Below, piece by piece: positions 10,403 to 23,512 of a stretch of 64,000 bases of DNA (position 1 is the stretch's first letter; each line of letters begins with the position of its first letter). Source of the stretch: Pocillopora verrucosa (lineage: Eukaryota > Cnidaria > Anthozoa > Scleractinia > Pocilloporidae); contig NC_089314.1 of the NCBI RefSeq assembly GCF_036669915.1, forward strand, positions 11,079,665-11,143,664, read 5' to 3'. Made by a program: the position numbers and the translations under genes. Below the pieces are notes generated by a model that was given only the letters and a program-made list of their open reading frames with translations, searched no databases and was not told the DNA's origin.

Positions 10403-13400
10403 TACAACACTTTACAATAACTACTACTTGCGGCAAAAGATATTTCGGCGAAGAGTGTCACTAGCTCGCATACGTTACGTGACAACAACAAAAGTTATTA
10501 CGCAAGTGTCTTTGTTCGGTTTTTTTTACAAGTTCTTGAACGACTTCCGCACAATCTTTTTTTGTGATCAAAGTCTTTTCGACACCTTAATACACCCACA
10601 ATTTGCAAAGCAGTCAATAGAGAGCAGCTAATTATCACCCTGGTTAATGTTCCTGAAGCCAGATTATGTTATAATTGAAAATAGGTGAGGGTGAATTTGG
10701 AATCAGAAAGAATGCATCTTATGAGACGTCATGCTTGTGCAGTGTCGCTAAGTATCTTTGCAAGTTGTATCGTAGTTTGACGAGCCTGCAAGGCGAGTAA
10801 AAATACAAACAAGGTGTGAAAAACACAGCAATACTTTACATCAAAACTGGTAAGAAGATATTTGTTATCGCGCACGTAATCTCGTCCAATAAAAAAAAAC
10901 GCTAATTGGGGAAAAACCCATTGTTATTACGTATCATATTTTTTCACTACAACAAATAAATTTCGCGACAACAATAAGCATCATGCCCGAAACTATCATT
11001 GTCTTTCAGAAACACCAGTGAGGGGAAAAATTTCACTGAGCATCGGGAAACAGAAAACGACAGAGTTATTAGTGAGTGTTAGAATAGAAACCGATTGCAT
11101 TAAATTATTCGATTATTACTAGTTTCAATGTTTCGTGTAATGATTTGATGCGAGTGAAAGAAGATGAAATGAGATTGAAAATAAATGAAAAATAAAACGT
11201 CAGGGAGTGGATAAGTTTTTGCAATTGGTGACTCAGTCAGAATAAAACGCTTTGCATTGAAGTCATGATATAATCGAAAACTGCTGGAATCAAAGTTACA
11301 GAACGAAGACAATTCAAAAAAGGAATTAAATTTTACAAGCTTTTCATGCCACTATCGAGGGAGACTTTTTGTAAATATCAGGTAACACGCATGGTGCAAA
11401 TCTCAAAATCGATTTTTGTCAGTGTAAGAAACCCTTCGAACTTCAGTTAGTTTTTGCACATTTTATCATACTTTACCAGCCTTTTGCTGAAGCAAGGAGT
11501 GAGCTATTTCGCCTTGATTTGAATCAAAGACTCGGGCGATCGTAGTGTTTGGTGATCAGTAATTTTGCTAGTAAAAGCGCCAATAGATAATTGTAACATA
11601 TGGAGGCCAAGTGTAATCAACAGTGGCGATCATATATAGCGATCACATGTATCCAAAACAATTGCAGTATTTACTTTATGGCTTTGTGTATTCCAGAAGA
11701 TCCTTTTGTTCTTGTTGGAGAGGAATTATAGCACAACGTAGGCTGGCCAACACGTGCCATTAAAAAAGAGAGAGAAGTGATCTTTAAGACAGAAATGAAC
11801 ACAAGAGCCACTTGAGATAACAATAAATAATATATCATGGGAAACAAAGATGGGTCTTTTAACCATAAAGTTTACCATATTGGATGTTTTCCTTAGGCTG
11901 GGAAGATGTGAATTGATCATATCCAATGAGCTCTACAATCCCAGAACGAAAGACGCGAATGTGTTCGGAATATGGGCTTGCTCGAATCACTTCGTCTGAT
12001 GTTTGGAGTTTTCTCAGTATTAATTTGGATATATCTCATTCAAATTTTTCTTGTCTCAAAGAAAACTTCTTAGTTTTTAAACATTTGAAAGTAATTTGCC
12101 AAATTTGTGAGTAAAGCTGCCCTTAATTCACAAATATTCATATGGAGGAGTGGATCTTGTTGAATTTTCCACAAGAAGAAATAAAGAGAATTTTTTGACA
12201 AATTTTGTTAAGCTTGAGGAAAATAAATGTGTTAGCTGATTACTCAAGTAATCAGTGTCAGAGCAACAAAATTCTTGGATTTCATTCTTCAGAAACATTA
12301 GAATTCGCGCGGTGATCATTTTTAAGACTAGTTTTTCGTGATTCTAATAACCAGGCTCGGGTGATTATTTTGAAGATATGACATAACCATCGACCAACTG
12401 GCAGTCACGTAGCTCAACAATCACCTGATCAATTACAATGATTCTGAATATTCTTGCGTGGGTTCCATTTACACTCAGTCATTTAGTTTTTTTTTTTTTT
12501 AAATGGAACACGAAAACTGTTCAGCACTCTTGGCTTACTAACCGCCCCCGACAGTTAACATTAATTGTTAGCAGCAATACCACATGGACTTGTTTCCCAT
12601 TTTAGTGCTTCATCTGGGAAAAGTTGCAAACTTTCCATGAATATTTCTAAAGCACTCGCTTACTTTGTTCATAGATCTTAATACTCAGCAGAAACGAAAT
12701 CACATTTGCTAAGCTGATAAAAAAAGAGGAATCTAATCTTGCTACTTGTAATGTTAAGAGAACCATTTAGATTTTTATCTTCAGGCAAAGCCAGGTTCTT
12801 ATTGCTGGTATTGAAGTGTCACATGTTATTTCATTTGATCCTTGAAGTGGTTCTCTTTTGTGTTTGAGCGAGCTTACAGCTTGTAGACACACTGATTGAC
12901 TGATCGATTGATTGTATTATCAGAAAGTAACAAGGCTAATGATGAGTCCAATTTCAATTAACATGTTTCTTCTTTGAACACTTTTAAATCCTTTTGGAAA
13001 CGGTGGATTCAAGAGTTATACATTAGATGAGTGTACCATACTTGTATAAAGAGTTTAAACATTTGTCAAAACATCAGATATGAACATGACATTACTCTTA
13101 GCGACATTTGTATTCTGTTGAGGTATAAACATAATTTTTTGAAGAAGTTATTAGAGGGAAAGGTGGTTCAACATCTTAAAAACCGATTCTTTGACAGCCG
13201 ATGTCTGTAAAAAAAAGAGCAAGTTGTTGCTTTTCTCTGTATAGTATTGCCACAATGAAAATAATTTTCAAAAAGGTTTTATATGAGGGCGTTCTAGGGT
13301 CCACGTAACAGTCGCCTAGTTTTTTTGTGTGCCACTTGTGTTTGCGTGGTCGAAAGACAATAACTCTTGACCTTCATCCGCTTTAAACCTAACTAATTAG

Positions 13401-14121
13401 TTCATAAAAGATTTTATGTGCATCACACTTGATGTTACAAAGGAAATTAAAAGAACATTCAATGAGCAGCGGTATTCATTGCCAATAAGCACCCATTCTG
13501 AACATTTAGTTTGCCAGCACGGTCAATGCACGTATGTTTTTTAAAACAGCGCATGATTACAGTCAAAAAGTCAGTAGTCTTCCTCGTAACCATGACAAGT
13601 ATAGGATCGAATAAAAGCACACTGTAATAATGCTAGAAATACCCCAACGCCAGAGGTTAAGTAAAAATTTAAGAATCTCATCAATATTGAATCTGTACTA
13701 TAAAAATTTTCATGAAACAAAATCACCAAAAGAAGTCTTTTTTATTGCTTTCAATTTAAAACTGAGTACGAAAAGATCACGATTGTTCTATAATTTAACG
13801 GCCGAGTAAAACAACCAATTTATGCTAATGCTCCGTTAAAGAAGATAAAGATTAAATGACTAGATCTACGTATCACGCGATTTCCGAAATTCAAAGAAAA
13901 ATTCTCAATGGTAATGGGGTGCAAGTCAGTCCAGAATTCCTTTCAAAACTAAGAGTTTTCCTATGATTTCAATTTTATCATAGGGTGGCCAAACAAAATT
14001 AAGAAACTGAGAAATAGAGCTGATGAATACTACCTTCATTCAGATTCAGCTGACATATTTTGTCGAATGTAATTTGACAACATCTATCACGACACTCAGG
14101 GCACATGTGGTTGGGTTTTCA
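10403..14121. other. No gene recognised
   Basis: 3.7 kb of AT-rich DNA with short ORFs and no recognisable domain. By position it could hold a 3' terminal exon of the discoidin array, since its last visible exon at 17080 ends in a splice donor, but none could be recognised. Confidence 0.4.
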
Positions 14122-14313
14122 CAAGTCTAGAGCCTGTCACAAAACAGGCAGCCACGTACTTGCTTTTTTACGCATATGTTTGTATTGTTATGGTAAAACG
14201 CGTGTGGAACACATCTCTTGTGTTACTTGAGAGCCAAAAATTAAGTTCTCAAGTTCTTAAGAGGATAATGGCCTTTCCTTGTTTTGGTTAAGATGAGATA
14301 CTTGCTGGGAGCG

Positions 14314-14322
14314 CTTTTAAAG
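14314..14322 (+). promoter_or_regulatory. TATA-like element of peptide gene 3
   Basis: CTTTTAAAG about 115 bases upstream of the ATG at 14432, identical in position to the element before peptide gene 4 near 28812. It is weaker than the TATA boxes of genes 1 and 2. Confidence 0.35.
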
Positions 14323-14431
14323 CTCCTCGTGTCCCTTTCAGATCACTAGAAGATTTCCTTCTGGACCGAGTAGCGACTAAAGACTACAGAACCACAACCT
14401 CTCTTCCCCAATCCCCAGCAGTATTTTTAAA

Positions 14432-15114
14432 ATGAAGATCCAAGCTTTCGTGCTCGTCGCCGCTTTGTTGTTCTTTTCCGCTCTTATTCAGGATTGTGAA
14501 GGAATAGGGATATTTCCACCTGGGAAAGGAAAACGAGCGGTCCAAAGAAAAGTAAGTACTCCACCGTCAACAAAAAATTTTAATGGATAAAAGTCTGAAC
14601 GAATGTGATGAAATATACCATACAAATTTGTCTTTAGAAGTGTGGGAAACTTTTAAATCCTCTCCATTATGTTAAAGGCACCGAAATGATCATCCCGAGC
14701 TGTAACATTTCGAAGATGGGCACGACGGGGGGCGAAAAGAAATCAATTTTACACACAAAATTTGAAGGTGTTTTTTGGGAGGGGAGGGGGAGGGAAGGGG
14801 ATGACTGTGTTCACTGTCATAGTTGACCATATCGTAAAATAGGCAAACCAACCCCTAGAGCATCTTTAAAACATAAATGAACTTCTCGCTCTCTCAAGCT
14901 GACCTTACTATAGACGTTATCGTGGCTTTTATTTAGTTTCATGGACGGAACTTTGAGGAACTAAGGGATAACTGACTTTTTCAATAAGTGAAACATAACT
15001 GTACTTAGAGCGCGGCCTTATTTCTGTTTGTTCCTGTAGGTTCAAGTGACAGCACGGAGTATTTGTGAGGCAGCTAGAAGCTTGAACTGCGATGGGATGG
15101 ATCTTGACGGCTGA
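14432..15114 (+). CDS. Secreted two-exon peptide, copy 3 (64 aa)
   Basis: Exon 1 is 14432-14551 (120 nt, donor GTAAGT). Exon 2 is 15040-15114 (75 nt with TGA) behind a CCTGTAG acceptor; the intron is 488 bp, phase 0. The protein has a signal peptide (MKIQAFVLVAALL..., cleavage probably after CEG), then IGIFPPGKGKR, then the tail RSICEAARSLNCDGM. PPGKGKR offers two possible processing points, Gly-Lys and Gly-Lys-Arg, the latter an amidation signal. The gene is antisense to the discoidin array and lies 3' of its last visible exon. Its near-identical paralogue is at 28929. Family identity and function are unknown; alternatives are a neuropeptide precursor or a small secreted defence peptide. Confidence 0.8.
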
Positions 15115-17079
15115 CTCAAGAAGAAATCTCTCTCAAGTCGCGAAATATTCCACTAATATAAGTAAAAGACGTGAACCTGACTCAGCAACAGAACACGTAT
15201 GTTAAAAAGGAAAGTAAATTCATGGAATAAGGGAGCGGCAAATATATATATATATAAAAAACATTTATTCAGAGACTTGTGTTTGGTTCATATCATTGAC
15301 TTGACACTAGCGCCATAAGAGTTCAATGAAAATAAGAATTCCACCTTTATTTGCCTTTCAACTAAAGCCCCTTACGATTTAAATAAGTTTTGACGATGAA
15401 GTGAAATAAGAACCTTTAACCATAGCTCCCTAATTTAATGGAACCAGAGACTTGCTATTCGTGAGACTTAAACCAATTTTTTTTTCATAGAAATCCGAGA
15501 CCAACACAACTGAGAAAATTCATTAAACGATCATTGGAAAGTACTTCATATTCACGTCTTTATCCGTAGTTCAAATATATGACTTTCATATATTCACAGC
15601 CGTTTACTTGACAAGGACTTGACGGGCTATAACTGAAGACTATGATAAGACGTATAATGTATAGGAAGCGCAAATTTCCTACACAGATTGAGATTTCGAG
15701 ACAACGTCTTCTGGCATTAAAAGCGAGATGAAGCTAAGCCCACTACCACGATTTACTTAAAGTTGAGAAGTGGAAGTAAACAGAAGATTAAGTTCAACTG
15801 TTCATCAGAGAAATTCAGTTCGTTGAATCACCCACCTCCATCCTTCAAATAGATTTGGTGCCTCCACTCCCCTTTTCAGAGATATAAACAATTAAACTGC
15901 GGACTCTTGCACTCAGGACTACGTCGGTAGGGTCTTAAAACCGATAGCACGGAGAGAAATTTCCAAGTAGAATGAAAGTGAGAGTAGCGTACATATTTTT
16001 CACACAAAGAGGACAAGGGAGCTCTCTCGTAATTCCGCCCTCCCAAGGGATAGTCAACAATTATGATCTGTCACTTCTCTACCAAGTTTTTAGAGTTTGT
16101 TAAGTTTGTGGTTTCGAAGAACACATTTCAATTGAATAAAATATTTCACATCTTCAGGCATGTGTGTCCTTCCATACACTTCCATTTAGATTTTTTATGT
16201 GTGGAGTTTCTTAAGACAATAAGTTTCTTCAAAAAAGCGCGATTTATTTTAAAGGTTAAGATACGATCCAAACAAATCACTTATTTTGAAATCGGAATTA
16301 GAGTTGCTTTTATGGCAGTAGCCACACCATAATATAAAAAGACGCGTATTAATAACGATTTGAGGATACAGTGATTATATAGAGATATAGACTATATAGA
16401 CATGCCCTGAGGATAGATCTTGGTTTTGAAAAGCTCTTTATTCTCTGACAAAAATAACCTTTAACCATCTCCTTCATGGGTTTTTACTGGCCGAGTCGAT
16501 ACTCTTTCGGCGACTTTCCTCGTTGAACTTTCTTCCCCTTAGATGCCCTTAAAAAGGAATTTTCATTGTTAATATATTTAATGCTTATGATATCTTGAAC
16601 TAACATAACTCATAAGAAAAGTTCTGGAAATTGTAATGGTGTATCATTCTTGAATTATGCCTTGGTATTATGTAAAAGTAATGCGAACGATAGATAATCG
16701 ACGATTATTGCGAAAATCGCGAGTATTATCATTGTTACGTTCTAGCATTATTATTGTTTTTCATTCGTACGCACTGGGCGGTATATCGTTTCCCATCGGG
16801 ATATCGCTGCGAAATCGAGGTATCTTGGAAAATGTGTTGCTTAAACCTTAGGTCTACTGATTAAGTTTGCAACCGACACATGAATTTGGTAATAAGCAGA
16901 CTTCTTTACCGCTCTATCTCGGTGCTGTTTGCCTGTCTACACTCATCAGACTCCCATCAAGCCTGCATAGAAATCTAATATAGGGCAAAATCTTGGTAGA
17001 TTAAAACGCTACATGCATTTCTTGTCTGTTTTGCTTTATATATCACAGTAATAACAAAGTAAATTATGTTCCCCCTTAC
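15115..17079. other. Duplicated noncoding stretch
   Basis: 3' flank of peptide gene 3, aligning with 29613-31691 in copy 2 with scattered substitutions and small indels. AATAAG at 15226 is the counterpart of the AATAAA after peptide gene 4. A short (TA)n run lies near 15243. No conserved ORF is shared by the two copies, so I see no coding exon here. Confidence 0.5.
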
Positions 17080-18075
17080 CCTGATAGGACAACCGTACAA
17101 CTCAGCACGCATGCTGATGTGGACTTGCCAAGTTAAAGGATGAATGCGGACGAACCGGGCATGGATTGGTGGGAAGGTCTGGTGGACAACAATGGTATTA
17201 CGATCGAAATTTCCCCGAAAAACCTGAAGAAAATTAAGAATTTCAATTCAAAGTACCATATTCATGTAAGAGACCACTGAAAACTAACCTACAATAATTG
17301 TGTTTATTACAGGAAATAAATATGCATCATCAAGTCAGGTGTCAAGAAGATAGTAACCATTCTGAGTGGTGAAATTTCGGTTGCTTTCATACCAGTCGTG
17401 AGAGCAGTATCTATCTGAAAGAGAACTCTTTCATTTATTCTCAAAGTATTACCATTCGTCTTTACTAGAAAATCTGATTGATTTGAGAGGAGAAGGCTGA
17501 AAACAAAGCCTACTCTACAAATGATGATTAAGAATTTGAAGAAGAACCTCTTTGCTACATTTTAAAACTTGCAAGCTCGAAGATACCGGAATAACAGAAG
17601 TGTCTTTCTCACAGGAACACTGATACCAATATATTATCTAAAGCCACCTTTACGTGAGGTACAAGCCCTGGGAAATCTGTAATAGACCAGCGGTTATTCC
17701 AAAAAGCTACATGTAACAATTCACTGTCACTGAGTAAAAAGTAAGTTACCTTCTTTTTCCCTCGCACAGTGTACTGAACCCAGTAAGAGCCGGTCAAGCT
17801 GTAAGATAGTGAGTAGCTCGTTACCCATTGAGATGAGTCCTGCCTTCCTTGGGTGGCTACTTTAGTAACGGTCGTAAGGCTGCCAAGATCAACTTGTAAC
17901 CACTGATTGACGTCATTCCTTTTAGCACACCAGGATCCCACTTTACCTGAACCAGCCGCAAGATTCAAACGGCCTAAACTAGCAGCGCAGGAACTGCTGT
18001 TAATAGTCGAGGCAGACATAGCACTGGCTGAAACTCGGCCATCTTCGAGTCCGAGAGAAAGGGAACAATGTGATC
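17080..18075 (-). CDS. Discoidin domain D5' (two exons)
   Basis: The N-terminal exon 18075-17750 (326 nt) reads [14 protein letters not shown]..., WLQVDLG and ATQGR. The C-terminal exon 17223-17080 (144 nt) reads [10 protein letters not shown]... and ends AELYGC plus PIR. The first Cys and the final YGC are the usual disulphide pair closing an F5/8C domain. It is the paralogue of D5 at 31692-32805. The exon pair totals 470 nt, so phase changes from 1 at entry to 0 at exit, unlike D1-D4. Confidence 0.85.
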
Positions 18076-21000
18076 CTTAAAAAAAAAAAAAAAGGAATTG
18101 ACTGTTTGCCCTGTTGCTTCGTTTCTTAATTTCAACTGCTTGTTAAGGTAGTTGTTACATGTTCGGCTTACCCAACTCTGGGTCTATTCAAGACAAGAAT
18201 TTATTCATGGCAGCGGTTTTTTTTTTCTTAACAATATGTCAGCAAAAACTATAAATCCTTTGTACATATTTTGCACATCAGATACTAGTTTCCGTTTTCA
18301 ATGCCCAGATTTTTGACACACATTTCTTATGTTTTAAATTATCAAGTGCATTGATTTAACTCTTAGTCCTAGAGTAAACTCCGCATTGTTATTACTCGAC
18401 GCGGCGTTTTATCGAAGACGGCGTTAAATCCGATGAAGACGTTATTGCTTTAGATGGTGATGGAAAAACACAAACTCAGCTTTAGGGTGTTCTTTTAATG
18501 GAACACGAAATGCTTTTACCTTTTCCACAGAAAGAGGAAAGGCATAGTTGCTGGGAGGGAGAACTGTTAATCAGGTGCAAGGAGTAATTGAGTTCATTTA
18601 CTGCTATTGACAAGTTACCTGCTGATTGCAAATTAGATGGAGAAGATCCATGTTGTGAGACACATATTTAAAAGTCAATGAAAATCATTTAATATGTTCT
18701 ACGGAAGACAGGTCTCTGAAAACATATCTTTGCTCGATACAAAAGATCTTTCGTATTTCGATATCAGTCTGATTTCTTCCATTTTACAGTAAAAAAAGTC
18801 TTAGCTTAATGATTTTTTTACAGTCAAAATTACCTTCTTGGCAGCCATAGACCTCTGCTCTGGTACAGATGTGACCATACCATGACTTGGGGTGGAATCG
18901 AAGATATTTGGCTTGAATCGGCAAATGAAGGGGATGATAAACTGGAGTGTTGCGGTCGATGTTACCACCAAACACCTGCCATGTATGATAATATATAAAC
19001 TAGTAAATGTCAGTTCCCGTCTTTCTTACAAACAAACAGGCAAACAAAAGAAACCGTTTTACTTATTTTAGGTTTTCTATAACTTTCTCTCGGCGCAAAC
19101 ACGGATTTGGATTTAAGGCTACCATGTTCACGATGGATGACAGTCCTCGATAATTTTCATAGACTTACAATTACTGCATATAAACTTTGTCCGTTAAACC
19201 AATTTCTCTTACCTTGATATGTCCATCCGAAAGTCTGTACCACGCCCAGTGAGAGCCGTCCACACTATACGACAAACTGTAGCTCGTCAACCTGTGATCG
19301 CTGTCATACCTCCCCTGAGTAGCCACTTTTGTAACAAATGTTTCACGCTCAAAGTTGACCTGCAGCCATTCGTTACCATTGTTTGTACGTGTGCACCAGG
19401 CCCCCGCCTTGCCTGAACTAGGGATCTTATTGAGTCTCGAGAACTGCGGGATGTGATTAGAGCTATAATACGTCGATGCCGATATTGCGTTGTTGGGAAG
19501 ATGGCCACTCTCCATACCAAGAGGAAGGAAGCAACTGCGACCTATTTAATCATATCAATCAGTGTTTTAAAAACATTCCAACACATTAAATGCAGGATTT
19601 TATGATTTTATGAAATCGTCGAGCTAATCCAAACAGCGAAAGCTAAAACAAATACATGCTTTCTTTTACTCAAACGATTTACCTTAAAAGCAATACTCTC
19701 AGCAAAATTAGGCAAGTATTTGAATAGCAATATAAATCTAGAAGAGGCATACACCACACTTGATCTCTACCTCCAATATATCAAAGCTATCGTTTGCATT
19801 ATAAGAGTTTCTTAATCTTTCCTTTATTTTAATCCGGGCTCAAACCTTGCAGGAGTTGTTTGGCATATTGACCCTATATCATCTGATCAAACTTCCATAG
19901 TAGTGCAAAAAAATCTATAGAATTCTGCAGTATGTAGTCATGTATACTGTGGTAAGATCCGTTTTCGAATTTCCTTTTCAGGCTTTAAAAGAACAAAATA
20001 AGTTTATTCAAATTACTAAATGATCTATACAATAATGATCAGAGTATCAAAGTATAATGCTGTTGTTAAGCCCTACATATTACTCTTCAAACCCACCAAA
20101 GTCACAAAAAGAACGAGTGAAGAAGTGATCCTCGCACGCAGATTCATTTCACTTTAATTTCTCTCCTAGATCTATGTCTAATTTATTTCTTTACAACCGA
20201 TTGTAAAAGTCGCAAAATAGCTGACAGGAGATGAACATGGGCTTCCCCGTCCGAACATCTCTTATTTTGGATCTCACTTTTGTTACCACACGAGAAAAGG
20301 TCGCATCGTGGACAATTTTTTTAGTTAATTTATTCATGATTTGTTGGTAGTCGATGAAATCGAAAATCTTTCTGCGTTAATTTTAACGCAAACAAATTAT
20401 CCCTTGCGTGCCATAACAGCTTATAAAAACTATCACAACACTCAGAAAGGGAACTTTTCTCTAGCACCTGATCATTTTCGAGGCAGGAAATTGATTTGTC
20501 AACTTGAAATAAAATGATGCCTAAAATCACTTACTTACCTTCTTTGCAACCATAAATCTCCACTCGCATGGAGATGTGGCTTTGCCAACCTTTCGGATGG
20601 AAACGAACGCTTCTGGCAAACACTCTGATATGCGGGCTGAAGACATTTTTGACAACTGTTGTCCTGTCGCTGTTTGCCAGGAATGTCTACAAATAAAGGT
20701 GATAAGTTTGATAACGTAGTCATTCCGAGCAGGCGGCACTCGATCTAAGTTCATGACACGATTATGAAAACAAAACTGGTTTATAATCCAGTTAACTGCA
20801 GGAAAAAAACGAACACATTATTTACTGGTCTAAGTCGGGCTAAAATCGTGCTTGTTCTGAAGTCCTCAGGCTATAATCGTAACCTCGGGTAAGGTTTTCC
20901 TTATGTAGACCTTCCGCTTAATAATAAACAAACACCTCGCATGGCCGTGCACACATAGCATGAGGCGTGCAGTTGCATTATTGCCACGAAGTCTCTGTCG

Positions 21001-23467
21001 ATTTTAACGACGAAGTATCATTAGTCTACTTCCCGACGGGCAATTTTTCCCGATGTGTATCTCTGGGTTTTTTTTTCTTCCCGCTAAGAATACATACAAT
21101 GTAGCAGGTATATTTTAAGAGTTCAATACATGTTTCAATTGTATGCATCGTCAAATTTAGCTTGAAGAGTGGCTATATTTTGAGCTATTTAAGAGATGTT
21201 GTGATGTTTAAGATTTACTTTTTAACGAAAATATATTGTACAAAAAAAATATCAATAATGATAACGATAATAATGATAATAATAATTTAGTGTAAGAATT
21301 AAGCAAAAAAGTCTAAGTGTGAACAAAATCAAGCAGTGACACATAATCTAAATTGAGCACATAATCTAAATTTCTAAATATGAGGGTCCAACGGAAGCCA
21401 ATGTTAACACAACTTGACGTGGAAGGGTTAATTGAATATTAGGGTAAAATTAAAAAGGAGATACAAGACCAAATTAGAAGACCTAATTATCTGTTTTTTC
21501 TGATTACCTTCACTTGGCTGTTTTCCTTGATAAAAACCCACATAAAGTCATCTGCAGTGTAGGACAATGAGAAGCTTGTCACCCACTGATTGGAATCGTG
21601 TCGACCCTGAGTGGCCACGCCTCGTACGTTGAACAGACGTCCAAGATTTACCTAAAAGATGCAGAAGCATTTCCATCAAAAACGCTTCTTTATCACTGAC
21701 TCCGAAAATCTGAGCCGATATCGTGTATGGAGTAGTATTAAAGTCTACTCCATGCGAATCCCATGTTGAAATACCACGAAGCATGGTACAGGTACGCTCG
21801 TATGTTACTTTTTTTAATTCAACTCTTATGTAACTGATGTGTGTAATTCTATATCGTTCTGAAAGCAATTTGCATAGGTAATTGCATGATTTCGAGTGCA
21901 ACTTAGGATAAGTCAGCATGAGTAAATTTTTCAAAGGCTAACCAAATTTCCCAAACCCGTACGGCGAGTGGAATTTAGATGCTTTGAGAGATTTATTCCC
22001 TGCATTTTGAGAATAACTGAGCGTTTGTATTCTTTCTCTGTTAGGTATATATCGGTCGGCAGGAGCAACTTAACTGTCAATTAATTTAATTACAACTTTC
22101 TGCATTCAACTTCAACTTTCTGCACAGTTTGGAATTAATTGACGTGTTCTCAGCTAATGAGCATGCTGAATTTTTTGCATGTATGTTATTAGTACAGGTA
22201 ATCACATGATTTCGAGTGCAATTTGAAATAAAAAAGCACGAGTAAATTTTTTCAAAGACTAATAATATCATAATTAAACATAAGCAAAGCGCGCATCAAG
22301 TGCAAAAAATAATTTATTCAAACCGTGCGTACGATCAAAACAATAATATGCAATGATATCTTCACATCTTTAAGGTGCAAAAAAGTTCAAAGTCCCGGCT
22401 AAACAGTTCAAGGAATTGTTCAGTCTGTGTCCGAATCACTTTCGATGAAATGGAATCGTCGTTTCCGAGGTTTAACCATGTTTGTTTTAAATTTCGGCGT
22501 TGGATCGCTCGAGCAAAGTGTTAAGCTGGGTCGGCTCGTAATTTTCGATTTCCTCGGCAATTCCCTTCTCTAAACACCACTTTTTCCAAACGGACAACCA
22601 AAAAGCAGTGCATTTTACAATGTTTTCGTTGTTTAAGCTGTTTTTCAGCTGCGGTGGCGAAAGAAAACCTACTTAAAACGCCGGCCATTGTTTCGCTCGC
22701 AAATTTACAAATTTTGTTGCGACATCCAAGGCTCGCACTTGATTGGCTATCTGCGAATTTCTTTGATTATTGACCAATCAGAATGTCTGATTTGTTTCTT
22801 TCTTTGCACTGAATTAACCCTCTTCTGCACTGAATTAACTCTCTTCTGCACTGAATTACCTGAAAACTGCATTTGTTATATTTGTTAAGACATTATGGAT
22901 TGTTCACTTTCTTTAGAGCGGACATAAGGAAGTTTGGCCCCACTGGGAAATTCTATTGGAATCCCTCCCCTCTTTAGATTCTTAAACTTTCTTCGAAACA
23001 TTTTTTTTAAAAGGCAATGTATAAATATTATTTTGCTCAATATTAACCACCTTACTTGATTTTACTCATCATAAACTATATGCATGTGTTGCGTGCGTGC
23101 ATATGTGTTGTTAATGTTGTTTTTTTTCCTTTGTGTAATTTTTATTCAAAATAAGTCAATGAGCTTGGTTAATTGCACTTCTCCATTATACTTTATTTTG
23201 TAATGTATTTTCTTCTTTTTGTCGTGTGCGTTTTTTAATTACCTTCTATAAGACCTGTAATTACTAGAAACCCTTTATGATGTGGATGGAGAGAAATGAT
23301 ACAAGCGAAAAAAAAAGGAACAGTGACACCTCAATGTGAGAATTAGGAGAAAGAAACTTCGTATGTTGCTTTTCCTATTTATTTTATTGGTGACGTTCTT
23401 TTAAATCAAATTTTATTTTCATCTCTATCAGACGAAGAAATGAGCCTTCAGATGATCAATGAATAAA

Positions 23468-23512
<45 letters not shown>

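Noticed and set aside
19287..19520. Second minus-strand ORF within discoidin D4' exon
   Set aside because: Shifted frame of the real D4' exon; the discoidin motifs are in the other frame.
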